64,000 nucleotides of DNA, from assembly GCF_022063185.1 (NCBI RefSeq), contig NZ_CP091913.1, positions 5,247,141 through 5,311,140 on the forward strand, written 5' to 3'. The notes beneath the pieces were generated by a model. It saw only the letters and a program-made list of their open reading frames with translations, made no database searches and was not told the DNA's origin. Below are positions 52,376 through 59,158 of this stretch, piece by piece. A program made the translations under genes and the position numbers. Within the stretch, counting starts at the first letter, position 1. Each line of letters starts with the position of its first letter. The stretch comes from Nostoc sp. UHCC 0870. GTDB lineage: Bacteria; Cyanobacteriota; Cyanobacteriia; Cyanobacteriales; Nostocaceae.

Positions 52376-52549
52376 CTACCTTTTGACTCGAAGTTTTGTG
52401 TTCTCATTAATTCTTGGCACTTTTATATTTTTGTTGAAATCGCCAATCGCAAGCGGTTCTACTCCCAAAAGAGTATCTAGTTTATTTGTTTCTGGGGTTT
52501 CCCTACCGTTAAAATAGTCTACCCATACACTTGAATCTACAATAATCAT
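52376..52549 (-). pseudogene. truncated vapC (PIN toxin)
   Basis: The start overlaps the vapB stop as ATGA. The first 33 residues (MIIVDSSVWVDYFNG with the first Asp, ETNKLDTLLGVEPLAIGD) are PIN-like; then the frame enters repeat sequence (ctcgaagtttt) and stops after 57 codons. The remaining acidic residues of the active site are missing, so the toxin is dead. Confidence 0.8.
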
Positions 52550-52740
52550 GAATTTGTTCTAATCTCATCAAGGTTGCCTTCCCATCGGAGATTACCTCGA
52601 TAAGCTTTTATTTTTTCTTGCTGCTTTAGTTTAATTAGTGTCTTCAATCCAAGCTCAATCACTTCTTGTTTAGTCTTTAGACCAGTTACTTTAATTGCTT
52701 CATCTATGAGCTTTTCATTGATAACAAAATCAGTTTTCAT
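52546..52740 (-). CDS. VapB-type antitoxin
   Basis: A 64-residue protein of the VapB (DUF2191) type: MKTDFVINEKLIDEAIKVTG and KTKQEVIELGLKTLIKL form the ribbon-helix-helix-like part, and AYRGNLRWEGNLDEIRTNS is the toxin-binding tail. Its toxin directly downstream is truncated. Confidence 0.85.
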   Translation of the reverse strand: MKTDFVINEKLIDEAIKVTGLKTKQEVIELGLKTLIKLKQQEKIKAYRGNLRWEGNLDEIRTNS

Positions 52741-53053
52741 AGTAAGTTTAGATATTTGTATTCAAATAGGGTCTAATTTGATGTTATTTAGTACGTGCTG
52801 AGGTTGTCAATTAAATTCTGAATTATTCTTAACTGCTTGCAGTTTACTAAAAAAGGCGGAATGATGGTGTTGTGAAGGCGTAGGTGCAGCTTGTCGGAGA
52901 CATCGTTGCTGTTGGGAGTGTAAAATGAGGTGCGTCAACGCTTGCGGCTTGTCGTCAGACATCGCTGTGAGAAGTGAAAGATGAATGTAATCCCGTTAGC
53001 GCAGCTTACTGTAAGTATCGCTTGTTTTAAAAGACAGTGTGACAAAAATCTAT
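52741..53053. other. spacer with repeat fragments
   Basis: No gene seen. It repeats a fragment found near 51218 (gaatgatggtgttgtgaagg) and contains several short GC-rich pieces (ttagcgcagc, gcttgcggcttgtcg), so it is repeat debris bordering the toxin-antitoxin island. Confidence 0.55.
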
Positions 53054-53494
53054 ATGACTAGGGTTTATCTAGACACCAGTGTTTATAATCGTCCATTTGA
53101 TGACCAAACACAACCAAAAATATTTTTGGAAACACAGGCTGTTATCTTAATTTTACAAATGGTAGAAGCAAGATTGATAGAATTAGTGAGTTCTTCAGTT
53201 CTACAATATGAAAATAGCCGTAACCCTTTTGTTGTCAATCAGCAATCAATGGATAGATACTTACAAATAGCTGCTTTGAGAATATTGGTAGATGAAAATA
53301 TTAGAAACAGGGCAGAACAGCTAGAAAAGGAAGGAGTTAAAGCTATTGATGCACTTCATGTAGCGTGTGCAGAAGCTTCTCACAGTGATTACTTTATCAC
53401 TTGTGACAAGAGACTAATCAACCGATGTCAGAATTTATCAATCACAGTCATCAATCCAAATAATTTTATTTTTGAGGTAGAGAATGACAATTAA
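53054..53494 (+). CDS. PIN-domain protein
   Basis: A 146-residue PIN-like nuclease. MTRVYLDTSVYNRPFDDQ has the first Asp; ENSRNP, then GVKAIDALHVACAEAS and YFITCDKRLINR supply the other acidic residues in order, so the site is intact. ATG at 53054 is preferred over the GTG five codons earlier. It overlaps the next gene by 11 bases, which may encode its partner. Confidence 0.82.
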   Translation: MTRVYLDTSVYNRPFDDQTQPKIFLETQAVILILQMVEARLIELVSSSVLQYENSRNPFVVNQQSMDRYLQIAALRILVDENIRNRAEQLEKEGVKAIDALHVACAEASHSDYFITCDKRLINRCQNLSITVINPNNFIFEVENDN

Positions 53495-53720
53495 AGTTAT
53501 TAATGATCAAGAAAATTTACATGAAGTAATGCAAGTTTTACTCACTCACTTAGAACCATCAAAAGTAATGAAATTTTGGGCAATCTGTAAACTAAGTGAA
53601 GGCGACTATCTACAAGTTAAAGAAAAACTGTTTGCTCAAGAAACAGTTGCTAGTTTATATGCCAAAATCCAAGAATTTCAGGATGCCGAGAGTAAACAAT
53701 CCTCAGAATCAAACTCATGA
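53484..53720 (+). CDS. small protein, possible partner of the PIN protein
   Basis: A 78-residue acidic, helical protein I cannot place in a family (EVMQVLLTHLEPSKVMKFWA, EKLFAQETVASLYAKIQEF). Overlap with the PIN gene suggests an antitoxin-like role, although the toxin-first order is less usual. Its first seven codons are duplicated immediately after its stop (53718-53738), where the copy ends at once. Confidence 0.6.
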   Translation: MTIKVINDQENLHEVMQVLLTHLEPSKVMKFWAICKLSEGDYLQVKEKLFAQETVASLYAKIQEFQDAESKQSSESNS

Positions 53721-53759
53721 CAATTAAAGTTATTAATATGAATTAGTGAAAAATTACCA

Positions 53760-53996
53760 ATGAATAAAGAACTGACTCAAGCGATCGCCTCCGAAATTCA
53801 GTTATTTCAGAATATCGAACAAAAAGAAAACTTTCTGTTTTTACTCGGTGCTTTACTTGCTAAAATAATCAGCTTAAAAAAAGCTGCGGAAGTCATGCAG
53901 CTAGAACCAGCAGAATTACTTAAAATTCTAGACTTGATGGGAATTGAGTTTTCGTATCTCTGTGAAGAAGATGTTGCTTTAGAAAAAAGCTGGTGA
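53760..53996 (+). CDS. UPF0175-like antitoxin
   Basis: A 78-residue helical protein. SLKKAAEVMQLEPAELLKIL and DLMGIEFSY match the helix-turn-helix part of the UPF0175 family, which pairs with DUF3368 PIN-like toxins. The truncated DUF3368 gene follows after 4 bases, so this is an antitoxin left without its toxin. Confidence 0.75.
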   Translation: MNKELTQAIASEIQLFQNIEQKENFLFLLGALLAKIISLKKAAEVMQLEPAELLKILDLMGIEFSYLCEEDVALEKSW

Positions 53997-54000
53997 ATGA

Positions 54001-54273
54001 ATGCAAATTATTATTAATTCATCGCCACTGATTTTCCTGTCAAAATTAAACTATTTGAATCTGTTTGTTGAATCTCCTGATGATTTCTACATTCCTCAAT
54101 CTGTCGCGGATGAAATAAAAGCTAAATCAGATCCATCTAGCCAAACTGTTCAAGTTTTTGTTGTGATACCAATTCGCAATGGACTAACCCCGCATTTCTC
54201 ACAAACATTAGGGGCGGGTTCACAGATATTCACGAATATTTCGCTCAACCCGCCCCTACGGACTCTGGACTGA
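54001..54273 (+). pseudogene. DUF3368 PIN-like toxin, truncated by a repeat
   Basis: The first 55 or so residues (IINSSPLIFLSKLNYLNLF, DDFYIPQSVADEIKAKSD) are a DUF3368 N-terminus with the leading catalytic region. From about 54165 the frame runs into low-information sequence and a palindromic element, and stops after 90 codons, about half the family length. The active-site acids of the second half are absent. Confidence 0.8.
54210..54257. repeat. palindromic repeat (ggggcgggtt arms)
   Basis: Arms aggggcgggtt and aacccgcccct enclose a loop with cagatattcacgaatattt. It sits in the broken DUF3368 gene. Confidence 0.8.
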
Positions 54274-54561
54274 GGTTGCAAGAATTGGTGACAAATTCGG
54301 GATATGGTTCGTTACGGCTAAATATCATTTACTCAGAAGTCTAAATCTTGACACAGCCGTAACACACCCTACTTAATATTTACTTTAAAAATAGACTCTC
54401 AATTTTATCCAGTTAAATTTGTAAAAATCAAGTCATTTTACTTATTTATTTTATAGTAATTATGGGTTAGGAGGGCGAATTTGTCCCTGAGAAACTGCTA
54501 TGTCAGTTTTAACAATTAATGCTGCCAAAAAACAGTTATGTTATTTGAGGAGAAACTACCA

Positions 54562-56010
54562 ATGCCTAATCATGATGTTAGTAGAAAATCAAATTCTTTT
54601 GACGGGCAAAGTTCTACTTATTTCTCCTCATCAGATACTTTTAATACTGAAAATTACTATAGTTCCCAACTGAATGGCCGTAGTAGCTCTATCCCAGAAA
54701 CAGATGCTCATGCAACTAGTCAATATAATTCTAATAATGGCTATGGCTTAATCGATGCCTCAAAATCAGTATCACAAGCGGCTGGGCAAAATCCCTATAA
54801 TGATGTGCCTCAGCTTGGCGGTAATAATTGGGGGTTAGATATGATTAAAGCCCCGGCGGTGTGGGGAAATGGATATACAGGTAATGGGATTGTGGTGGCA
54901 GTCATAGATACTGGTGTGGACTACAATCACAATGATTTAAAAAATAATATTTGGACTAATACTAAAGAAATTGCTGGGAATGGCATCGATGATGATGGCA
55001 ACGGCTATATAGATGATGTGCAGGGTTGGAACTTTAACGGCAACAACAACAACACTTTAGACGATAACGGACATGGTACTCATGTTTCTGGGATTATCGC
55101 AGGTGAGAATAATGGCTATGGCGTGACTGGCGTGGCTTATAATGCCAAAATTATGCCTGTGAAAGTTTTAAATAGTTCTGGATCTGGTTCTTATAGTGCG
55201 ATCGCTAAGGGCATCTACTACGCTGTAGATAATGGTGCAAATATCATTAATCTCAGTCTAGGCGGTGATGCTTCTAGCCAGACACTCAAATCAGCTATTG
55301 AGTATGCCAGCAGTAAAGGGGTAATTGTCGTCATGGCCTCCGGTAATGAAGGCGGTTCAGTTCCAGGTTATCCCGCCCGCTATGCTGATAAGTCAGGAAT
55401 TGCTGTGGGGGCTGTCAATCAAGAGGGTAATCTAACAGACTTCTCTAACCGCGCTGGTGGTAATCAACTTGCCTATGTCACCGCCCCAGGACAGAGTATT
55501 TATTCTACAGTTCCAGGTAATGAGTACGCGAATTATAGCGGTACATCAATGGCATCACCTTACGTTGCTGGGGTAGTTGCTCTCATGCTCAGTGCTAACC
55601 CGACTCTCACAGAAAGCCAAGTCAGAGAAATCATTACCAGCACAGCAGGTAATAATAACACTAGCAATAATACACCAACATCAGACTCTAATTTTGACTT
55701 TAACCCTTTTCTAGATGAGTTCTTTAGAGATTTTTCCACTACTAGCTCATTCTCTCAAGCTTCTAGTTTTAGCATCAAATCTTTACCAGATATCAATACT
55801 GTCACTGATAGCTCAAATCCCACGGCTGGAATGACCAATAATCAAACATCTCAGAGTCCGAAAACTGAGTTTACATTCGAGTATTATCTAGATACACCAA
55901 TGAATAGTTTGGCTAACAGTCCGACCGATATTAATAATGGTATTGATTTCGTTCAATTAATCACAGAAATGACCAGGCAATTTGATAACTTACGAAGACT
56001 GTTAGGGTAG
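54562..56010 (+). CDS. subtilisin-like serine protease (S8)
   Basis: A 482-residue subtilase. Catalytic Asp in VAVIDTGVDYNHNDL, His in DNGHGTHVSGIIAG, oxyanion Asn in MASGNEGGS and Ser in YSGTSMASPYVAGV are all present. The N-terminal 95 residues are Ser/Asn-rich and lack a signal peptide; the C-terminal 120 residues are a low-complexity tail. ATG at 54562 is preferred because gaggag lies 9 bases before it. Export, if any, would need a non-Sec route; the closest exporters are at 45251 and 59159. Confidence 0.88.
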   Translation: MPNHDVSRKSNSFDGQSSTYFSSSDTFNTENYYSSQLNGRSSSIPETDAHATSQYNSNNGYGLIDASKSVSQAAGQNPYNDVPQLGGNNWGLDMIKAPAVWGNGYTGNGIVVAVIDTGVDYNHNDLKNNIWTNTKEIAGNGIDDDGNGYIDDVQGWNFNGNNNNTLDDNGHGTHVSGIIAGENNGYGVTGVAYNAKIMPVKVLNSSGSGSYSAIAKGIYYAVDNGANIINLSLGGDASSQTLKSAIEYASSKGVIVVMASGNEGGSVPGYPARYADKSGIAVGAVNQEGNLTDFSNRAGGNQLAYVTAPGQSIYSTVPGNEYANYSGTSMASPYVAGVVALMLSANPTLTESQVREIITSTAGNNNTSNNTPTSDSNFDFNPFLDEFFRDFSTTSSFSQASSFSIKSLPDINTVTDSSNPTAGMTNNQTSQSPKTEFTFEYYLDTPMNSLANSPTDINNGIDFVQLITEMTRQFDNLRRLLG

Positions 56011-56011
56011 G

Positions 56012-56085
56012 GAATAGGTGACAGGTGACAGGTGACAGGTGACAGGTGACAGGTGATTGGGGACTGGGGACTGGGGATTGGGGAC
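56012..56085. repeat. heptamer array, units ggtgaca/ggggact
   Basis: About ten tandem 7-base units between the subtilase and cobU. An upstream extension of the cobU frame runs into this array. Confidence 0.85.
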
Positions 56086-56107
56086 TATAAATACTAGGGA
56101 AACAGCT

Positions 56108-56662
56108 TTGGGTAAAGTCATATTAATCACTGGCCCTGCTAGGTCTGGTAAAAGTGAATGGGCAGAAAATTTGGCTATAGAATCAGGTAAACAGGTGGTT
56201 TACGTGGCGACGGCTACTGTTAACCTGGATGATGCAGAGTGGCACAAACGCATTCAATTACACCAAAACCGCCGTCCTCAAGATTGGGTGACGTTGGAAG
56301 TTCCGGTGACACTATCTGCAACTCTGGCTGATGCGAAACCTAATACTTGTGTTTTAGTCGATTCTTTGGGGACTTGGGTGGCTAATCTGCTAGAGGAAGA
56401 TGATGAGAGTTGGGAAAATACCTTGGCGGAATTTTTAGAAACGGTGCAGTTAGTTGCTGCGGATATGGTGTTTGTGGCTGAAGAAACGGGTTGGGGAGTT
56501 GTACCAGCATATCCTTTAGGTCGAGCATTTCGCGATCGCCTGGGGGCTTTGGTGCGTCAGTTAAGCTCAATTTGCGAAGCTGTTTATTTGGTTACTGGTG
56601 GTCATGTTTTAAATCTGAGTATACTTGGCACACCATTGCCACAATCTATACATGATGAATAA
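56108..56662 (+). CDS. cobU: adenosylcobinamide kinase/adenosylcobinamide-phosphate guanylyltransferase
   Basis: A CobU/CobP protein of about 184 residues for the late steps of cobalamin synthesis. P-loop LITGPARSGKSEWAE, YVATATVNLDDAEW with the second motif, HQNRRPQDW containing the guanylylated His region, VLVDSLGTW and VAEETGWGVVP are all family motifs. The TTG at 56108 is chosen because it begins GKVILITGP with aggga upstream; an earlier TTG at 56057 would start inside the heptamer array. Confidence 0.9.
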   Translation: MGKVILITGPARSGKSEWAENLAIESGKQVVYVATATVNLDDAEWHKRIQLHQNRRPQDWVTLEVPVTLSATLADAKPNTCVLVDSLGTWVANLLEEDDESWENTLAEFLETVQLVAADMVFVAEETGWGVVPAYPLGRAFRDRLGALVRQLSSICEAVYLVTGGHVLNLSILGTPLPQSIHDE

Positions 56663-56791
56663 TGAAGGTTAATTTAAGAAATTTTAAGAGAAATATATCA
56701 TTATTCATTAGTGCAATTTTAGTCTGATTCTTAATACAAAATTAAACAGTCAGTATCAAAATTTTCCTCATACCGACTGTAAAATTGTGGT

Positions 56792-57220
56792 ATGGCAACT
56801 AAAGAAGAAGTCAAAAGGTATCTTTCCCACTGGTTTCAGTTAGGAAAGAAGGTAGTGGTCGGGAATGAGGGAACAAGCTTGCTACCTCAACCTATATTCC
56901 AAGGCGATCGCTACAGCAAAGAGTTTGAAGAATGTTGGCAAAAGATTCTCTCATCGGCAAGTAATTGTTATTTAGAGGGAACTCAGGAGACTATTGCCGA
57001 GTTACTAACCCCAGTATGGGAAATGTCACCTTGCGGTCGCTGCACTATGCCGGTAGCTATGCGTACTGTTGGTATGCCTGCGGCTTTTTGTCCATGCAAC
57101 AATTTACCAGATTGGCCTAATACTGAATTACCGAGTCCAAGGTGTCCAATTAATAATGAAGAACAATTAAAAATAATTCGCGATCGGCTTTTAGGAAATT
57201 TTTCTTCCGCTAGTCATTAA
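56792..57220 (+). CDS. conserved hypothetical protein with Cys motif
   Basis: A 142-residue soluble protein. After a helical start (EEVKRYLSHWFQLGKKVVVG) it has a Cys-rich segment SPCGRCTMPVA, AFCPCNNLPDW and SPRCPIN, with Cys spacing that could hold a metal or cluster. I do not recognise the family. Codon use and a clean start suggest a real gene. Confidence 0.65.
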   Translation: MATKEEVKRYLSHWFQLGKKVVVGNEGTSLLPQPIFQGDRYSKEFEECWQKILSSASNCYLEGTQETIAELLTPVWEMSPCGRCTMPVAMRTVGMPAAFCPCNNLPDWPNTELPSPRCPINNEEQLKIIRDRLLGNFSSASH

Positions 57221-57694
57221 CTGATCAATCTGCATTAATTAAGTGAGTCGGTGATAAATGAGTAATGAGTAATGAGTAATGAGTAAAGACCCATGACTTA
57301 TTACTTATAGAAATCCGATTTGATATCTGAAAAAATCTCAGTATATGTAGGGTGTGTTAGGCGTAAGCCTTAACGCACCGAAGACTTTGGGGGGTGCGTT
57401 ACGCTGTCGCTAACACACCCTACGTATCTGTTCAAAAATCAAATATGAGTCCTATATTACTTCAAAAATAAGTCTGATATAAACCAGATTAAACTATAAC
57501 TTCAGGTTGTATTTTTCGGAAAAGTCACAAACTTAATTAAGAAATTAAGCTTCATGAATTTGGTAATTAAGTTTGCAGTAAGTGTAAATGACTCAGCTAT
57601 TTAATCACAGGTATTGTAATAAGCAAGCGAAGAGTTGAAGAGCCAACAAGAGGCAATCAACTAGTAGCTTATCTAGTTCAAAACAATCCTGTTA
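57221..57694. other. spacer before the peptide locus
   Basis: Contains a heptamer array (unit gagtaat, 57258-57285), a palindromic element at 57347-57423, and a 270-base AT-rich stretch that should carry the promoter of the precursor peptide genes. No gene recognised. Confidence 0.55.
57347..57423. repeat. palindromic element (MITE-like)
   Basis: Arms gtagggtgtgttag and ctaacacaccctac, perfect over 14 bases, around a GC-rich centre with its own taacgcacc/ggtgcgtta palindrome. Confidence 0.85.
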
Positions 57695-57709
57695 ATGGAG
57701 TCAAGTTTC

Positions 57710-57934
57710 ATGCTAGTTCTCGAAAATAACCTGTTCACCGAAGTCACCGTTGAAGAATCTGCTACTGTTAGCGGCGGTCAAGTTGATAATTTATTTAACC
57801 TTGATCAATACCTTTACACTTTAGGTGCTGGTGTCACCTTTGGTAATCCTGGATTGACTACAGCAGAAGTGCAATTTGCTTTTGAAAGTGCATTTATTAA
57901 TGACAACAACGCAGTCCCCATGATAGCTATATAG
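57710..57934 (+). CDS. double-glycine leader peptide precursor 1
   Basis: A 74-residue precursor. The leader LFTEVTVEESATVSGG ends in Gly-Gly at residue 23, the cut site of C39 peptidases; the predicted 51-residue core begins QVDNLFNLDQYLYTLGAGVT and contains no Cys. ATG at 57710 is preferred over 57695 because ggag sits 9 bases upstream; the same arrangement recurs in the next gene. Core motif LDQYLY.LGAGVTFGN.GL is shared with precursors 2 and 4. No modifying enzyme is nearby, so the product is probably an unmodified peptide. Confidence 0.85.
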   Translation: MLVLENNLFTEVTVEESATVSGGQVDNLFNLDQYLYTLGAGVTFGNPGLTTAEVQFAFESAFINDNNAVPMIAI

Positions 57935-57952
57935 CTTAATCAGAAATATTTA

Positions 57953-57991
57953 CCTTGAAAAGCTAAAAAATTAATTACTAGCTTTTCAAGG
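57953..57991 (+). terminator. intercistronic hairpin after precursor 1
   Basis: Perfect 12-base stem ccttgaaaagct/agcttttcaagg with a 15-base AT-rich loop, 18 bases after the stop. It may attenuate transcription or protect the mRNA end. Confidence 0.7.
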
Positions 57992-58069
57992 TTGAATTAA
58001 TCAGCAATTACCCAATAGCTAATTCAACTGAAAATCATCCTGTTCACCCCTTTAATGGAGTCAAATATC

Positions 58070-58285
58070 ATGCTAGTTATCACCAATAATAACCTGTTTA
58101 CTGAAGTTTCTTTTGAAGAATCTGCTACTGTTAGCGGTGGTCAAGTTACTAATTTATTCAACCTCGATCAATACCTTTACGTTTTAGGTGCTGGTGTCAC
58201 TTTTGGTAACGCTGGATTGACAACAGATGAAATCCAGTTTGCTTTTGAAAGCTCATTTGGTTTCAACAACAACACAACTGCTTAA
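58070..58285 (+). CDS. double-glycine leader peptide precursor 2
   Basis: A 71-residue paralogue of precursor 1. Leader NLFTEVSFEESATVSGG is 24 residues; core of 47 residues (QVTNLFNLDQYLYVLGAGVT, TTDEIQFAFESSF) without Cys. Same ggag-ATG spacing. The two cores are nearly identical in their first 28 residues and differ in their tails, so this is a recent duplication with tail diversification. Confidence 0.85.
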   Translation: MLVITNNNLFTEVSFEESATVSGGQVTNLFNLDQYLYVLGAGVTFGNAGLTTDEIQFAFESSFGFNNNTTA

Positions 58286-58304
58286 TTTTCAAATGATTGG
58301 CATT

Positions 58305-58340
58305 AAAAAGCTAGAAAAATTATATTATGCCCAGCTTTTT
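58305..58340 (+). terminator. intercistronic hairpin after precursor 2
   Basis: Arms aaaaagct and agcttttt around a 20-base loop, ending in a T-run; similar stem sequence to the hairpin after precursor 1. Confidence 0.65.
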
Positions 58341-58389
58341 AGAGGTTGCCTAATCATACTTCAGGGATAATTGAGTAATTTTAAATTTG

Positions 58390-58426
58390 CTAAATACTGG
58401 AGCATTTTGAACGTTCCAGTATTTAG
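58390..58426 (+). promoter_or_regulatory. hairpin in the leader of precursor 3
   Basis: Perfect 12-base stem ctaaatactgga/tccagtatttag with a 13-base loop, about 60 bases before the ATG of precursor 3. No T-run, so more likely an mRNA structure. Confidence 0.55.
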
Positions 58427-58484
58427 ATTAATCCCTTGGAGAAGCATAAAAATAGCTACTGATATTTCAAGGAAAATAAGACTC

Positions 58485-58742
58485 ATGAATGAGAACAGAC
58501 TTTTTTTTAGATTACTCAGTGCTGAAGAATCTTGTGTTGTTAGTGGCGGTGCTATGCCATTTTTTGATATGAATTCTACAGAGCAAAATACACAAGGTAG
58601 AATCATAAATGCCGATGGTTATGGACAAGACGTAACTATTTATGGTTCTCAAACTTCGGACAAAAAAACTCAACCAACTGCGGCTCCTTATCAAGAGATA
58701 GCTTTACCATCTATGGTAGATGTAACTCCTACAAGGCGATAA
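58485..58742 (+). CDS. double-glycine leader peptide precursor 3 (unrelated core)
   Basis: An 85-residue precursor. The leader FFRLLSAEESCVVSGG (22 residues) keeps the EES..VSGG pattern with one Cys. The 63-residue core (AMPFFDMNSTEQNTQGRIIN and onward) is hydrophilic, Thr/Gln-rich, Cys-free, and does not resemble the other cores. The frame reaches back to 58371, but the ATG at 58485 begins the leader. It may encode a second type of cargo or an immunity- or carrier-like partner. Confidence 0.75.
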   Translation: MNENRLFFRLLSAEESCVVSGGAMPFFDMNSTEQNTQGRIINADGYGQDVTIYGSQTSDKKTQPTAAPYQEIALPSMVDVTPTRR

Positions 58743-58857
58743 ATGAAGGTGAGCCTTGATTGAGTTCAACAGCTAATTTATGCTGATGAGAGTCATGTAA
58801 TTAAAGTTCCAGGTTTGTCAGGTTTCTAATCGTAATACTGCTGATGAGATAAAGACG

Positions 58858-59145
58858 ATGGAAGAAAAAAGCCCACTTTTTACAGAACTATCTTCTGAAG
58901 AATCTGCTGCTGTCAGGGGAGGAGTAAGAGTTAGTTTTGACTTGGATACTTATTTCTATATTTTGGGTGCTGCTGTCGTATTTGGCAATCCTGGACTTAC
59001 TTCCGCAGAAATTCATTTTGCGTGGATGAATTCGTTTATTTTTAAAGATGTTCAAGTAAGTAATGACAACACTAATACAAGTGCATTCGGCACAAGCTTA
59101 TCAAGAAGTTCAAGAGTAATATTCTCTAATTTTGGCTTTGTATAA
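58858..59145 (+). CDS. double-glycine leader peptide precursor 4
   Basis: A 95-residue precursor. Leader PLFTELSSEESAAVRGG (22 residues); core of 73 residues starts VRVSFDLDTYFYILGAAVVF and keeps the LD.Y.Y.LGA.V.FGNPGLT motif of precursors 1 and 2, with a longer Ser/Asn-rich tail (NTNTSAFGTSLSRSSRV). Its stop lies 13 bases before the C39 ABC transporter start, which ties the precursors to the exporter. Confidence 0.85.
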   Translation: MEEKSPLFTELSSEESAAVRGGVRVSFDLDTYFYILGAAVVFGNPGLTSAEIHFAWMNSFIFKDVQVSNDNTNTSAFGTSLSRSSRVIFSNFGFV

Positions 59146-59158
59146 GCATTTTTGCTTT

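Noticed and set aside
56057..56107. Upstream TTG start of cobU
   Set aside because: It would begin inside a heptamer array, giving a Gly/Trp-rich peptide before the P-loop strand.
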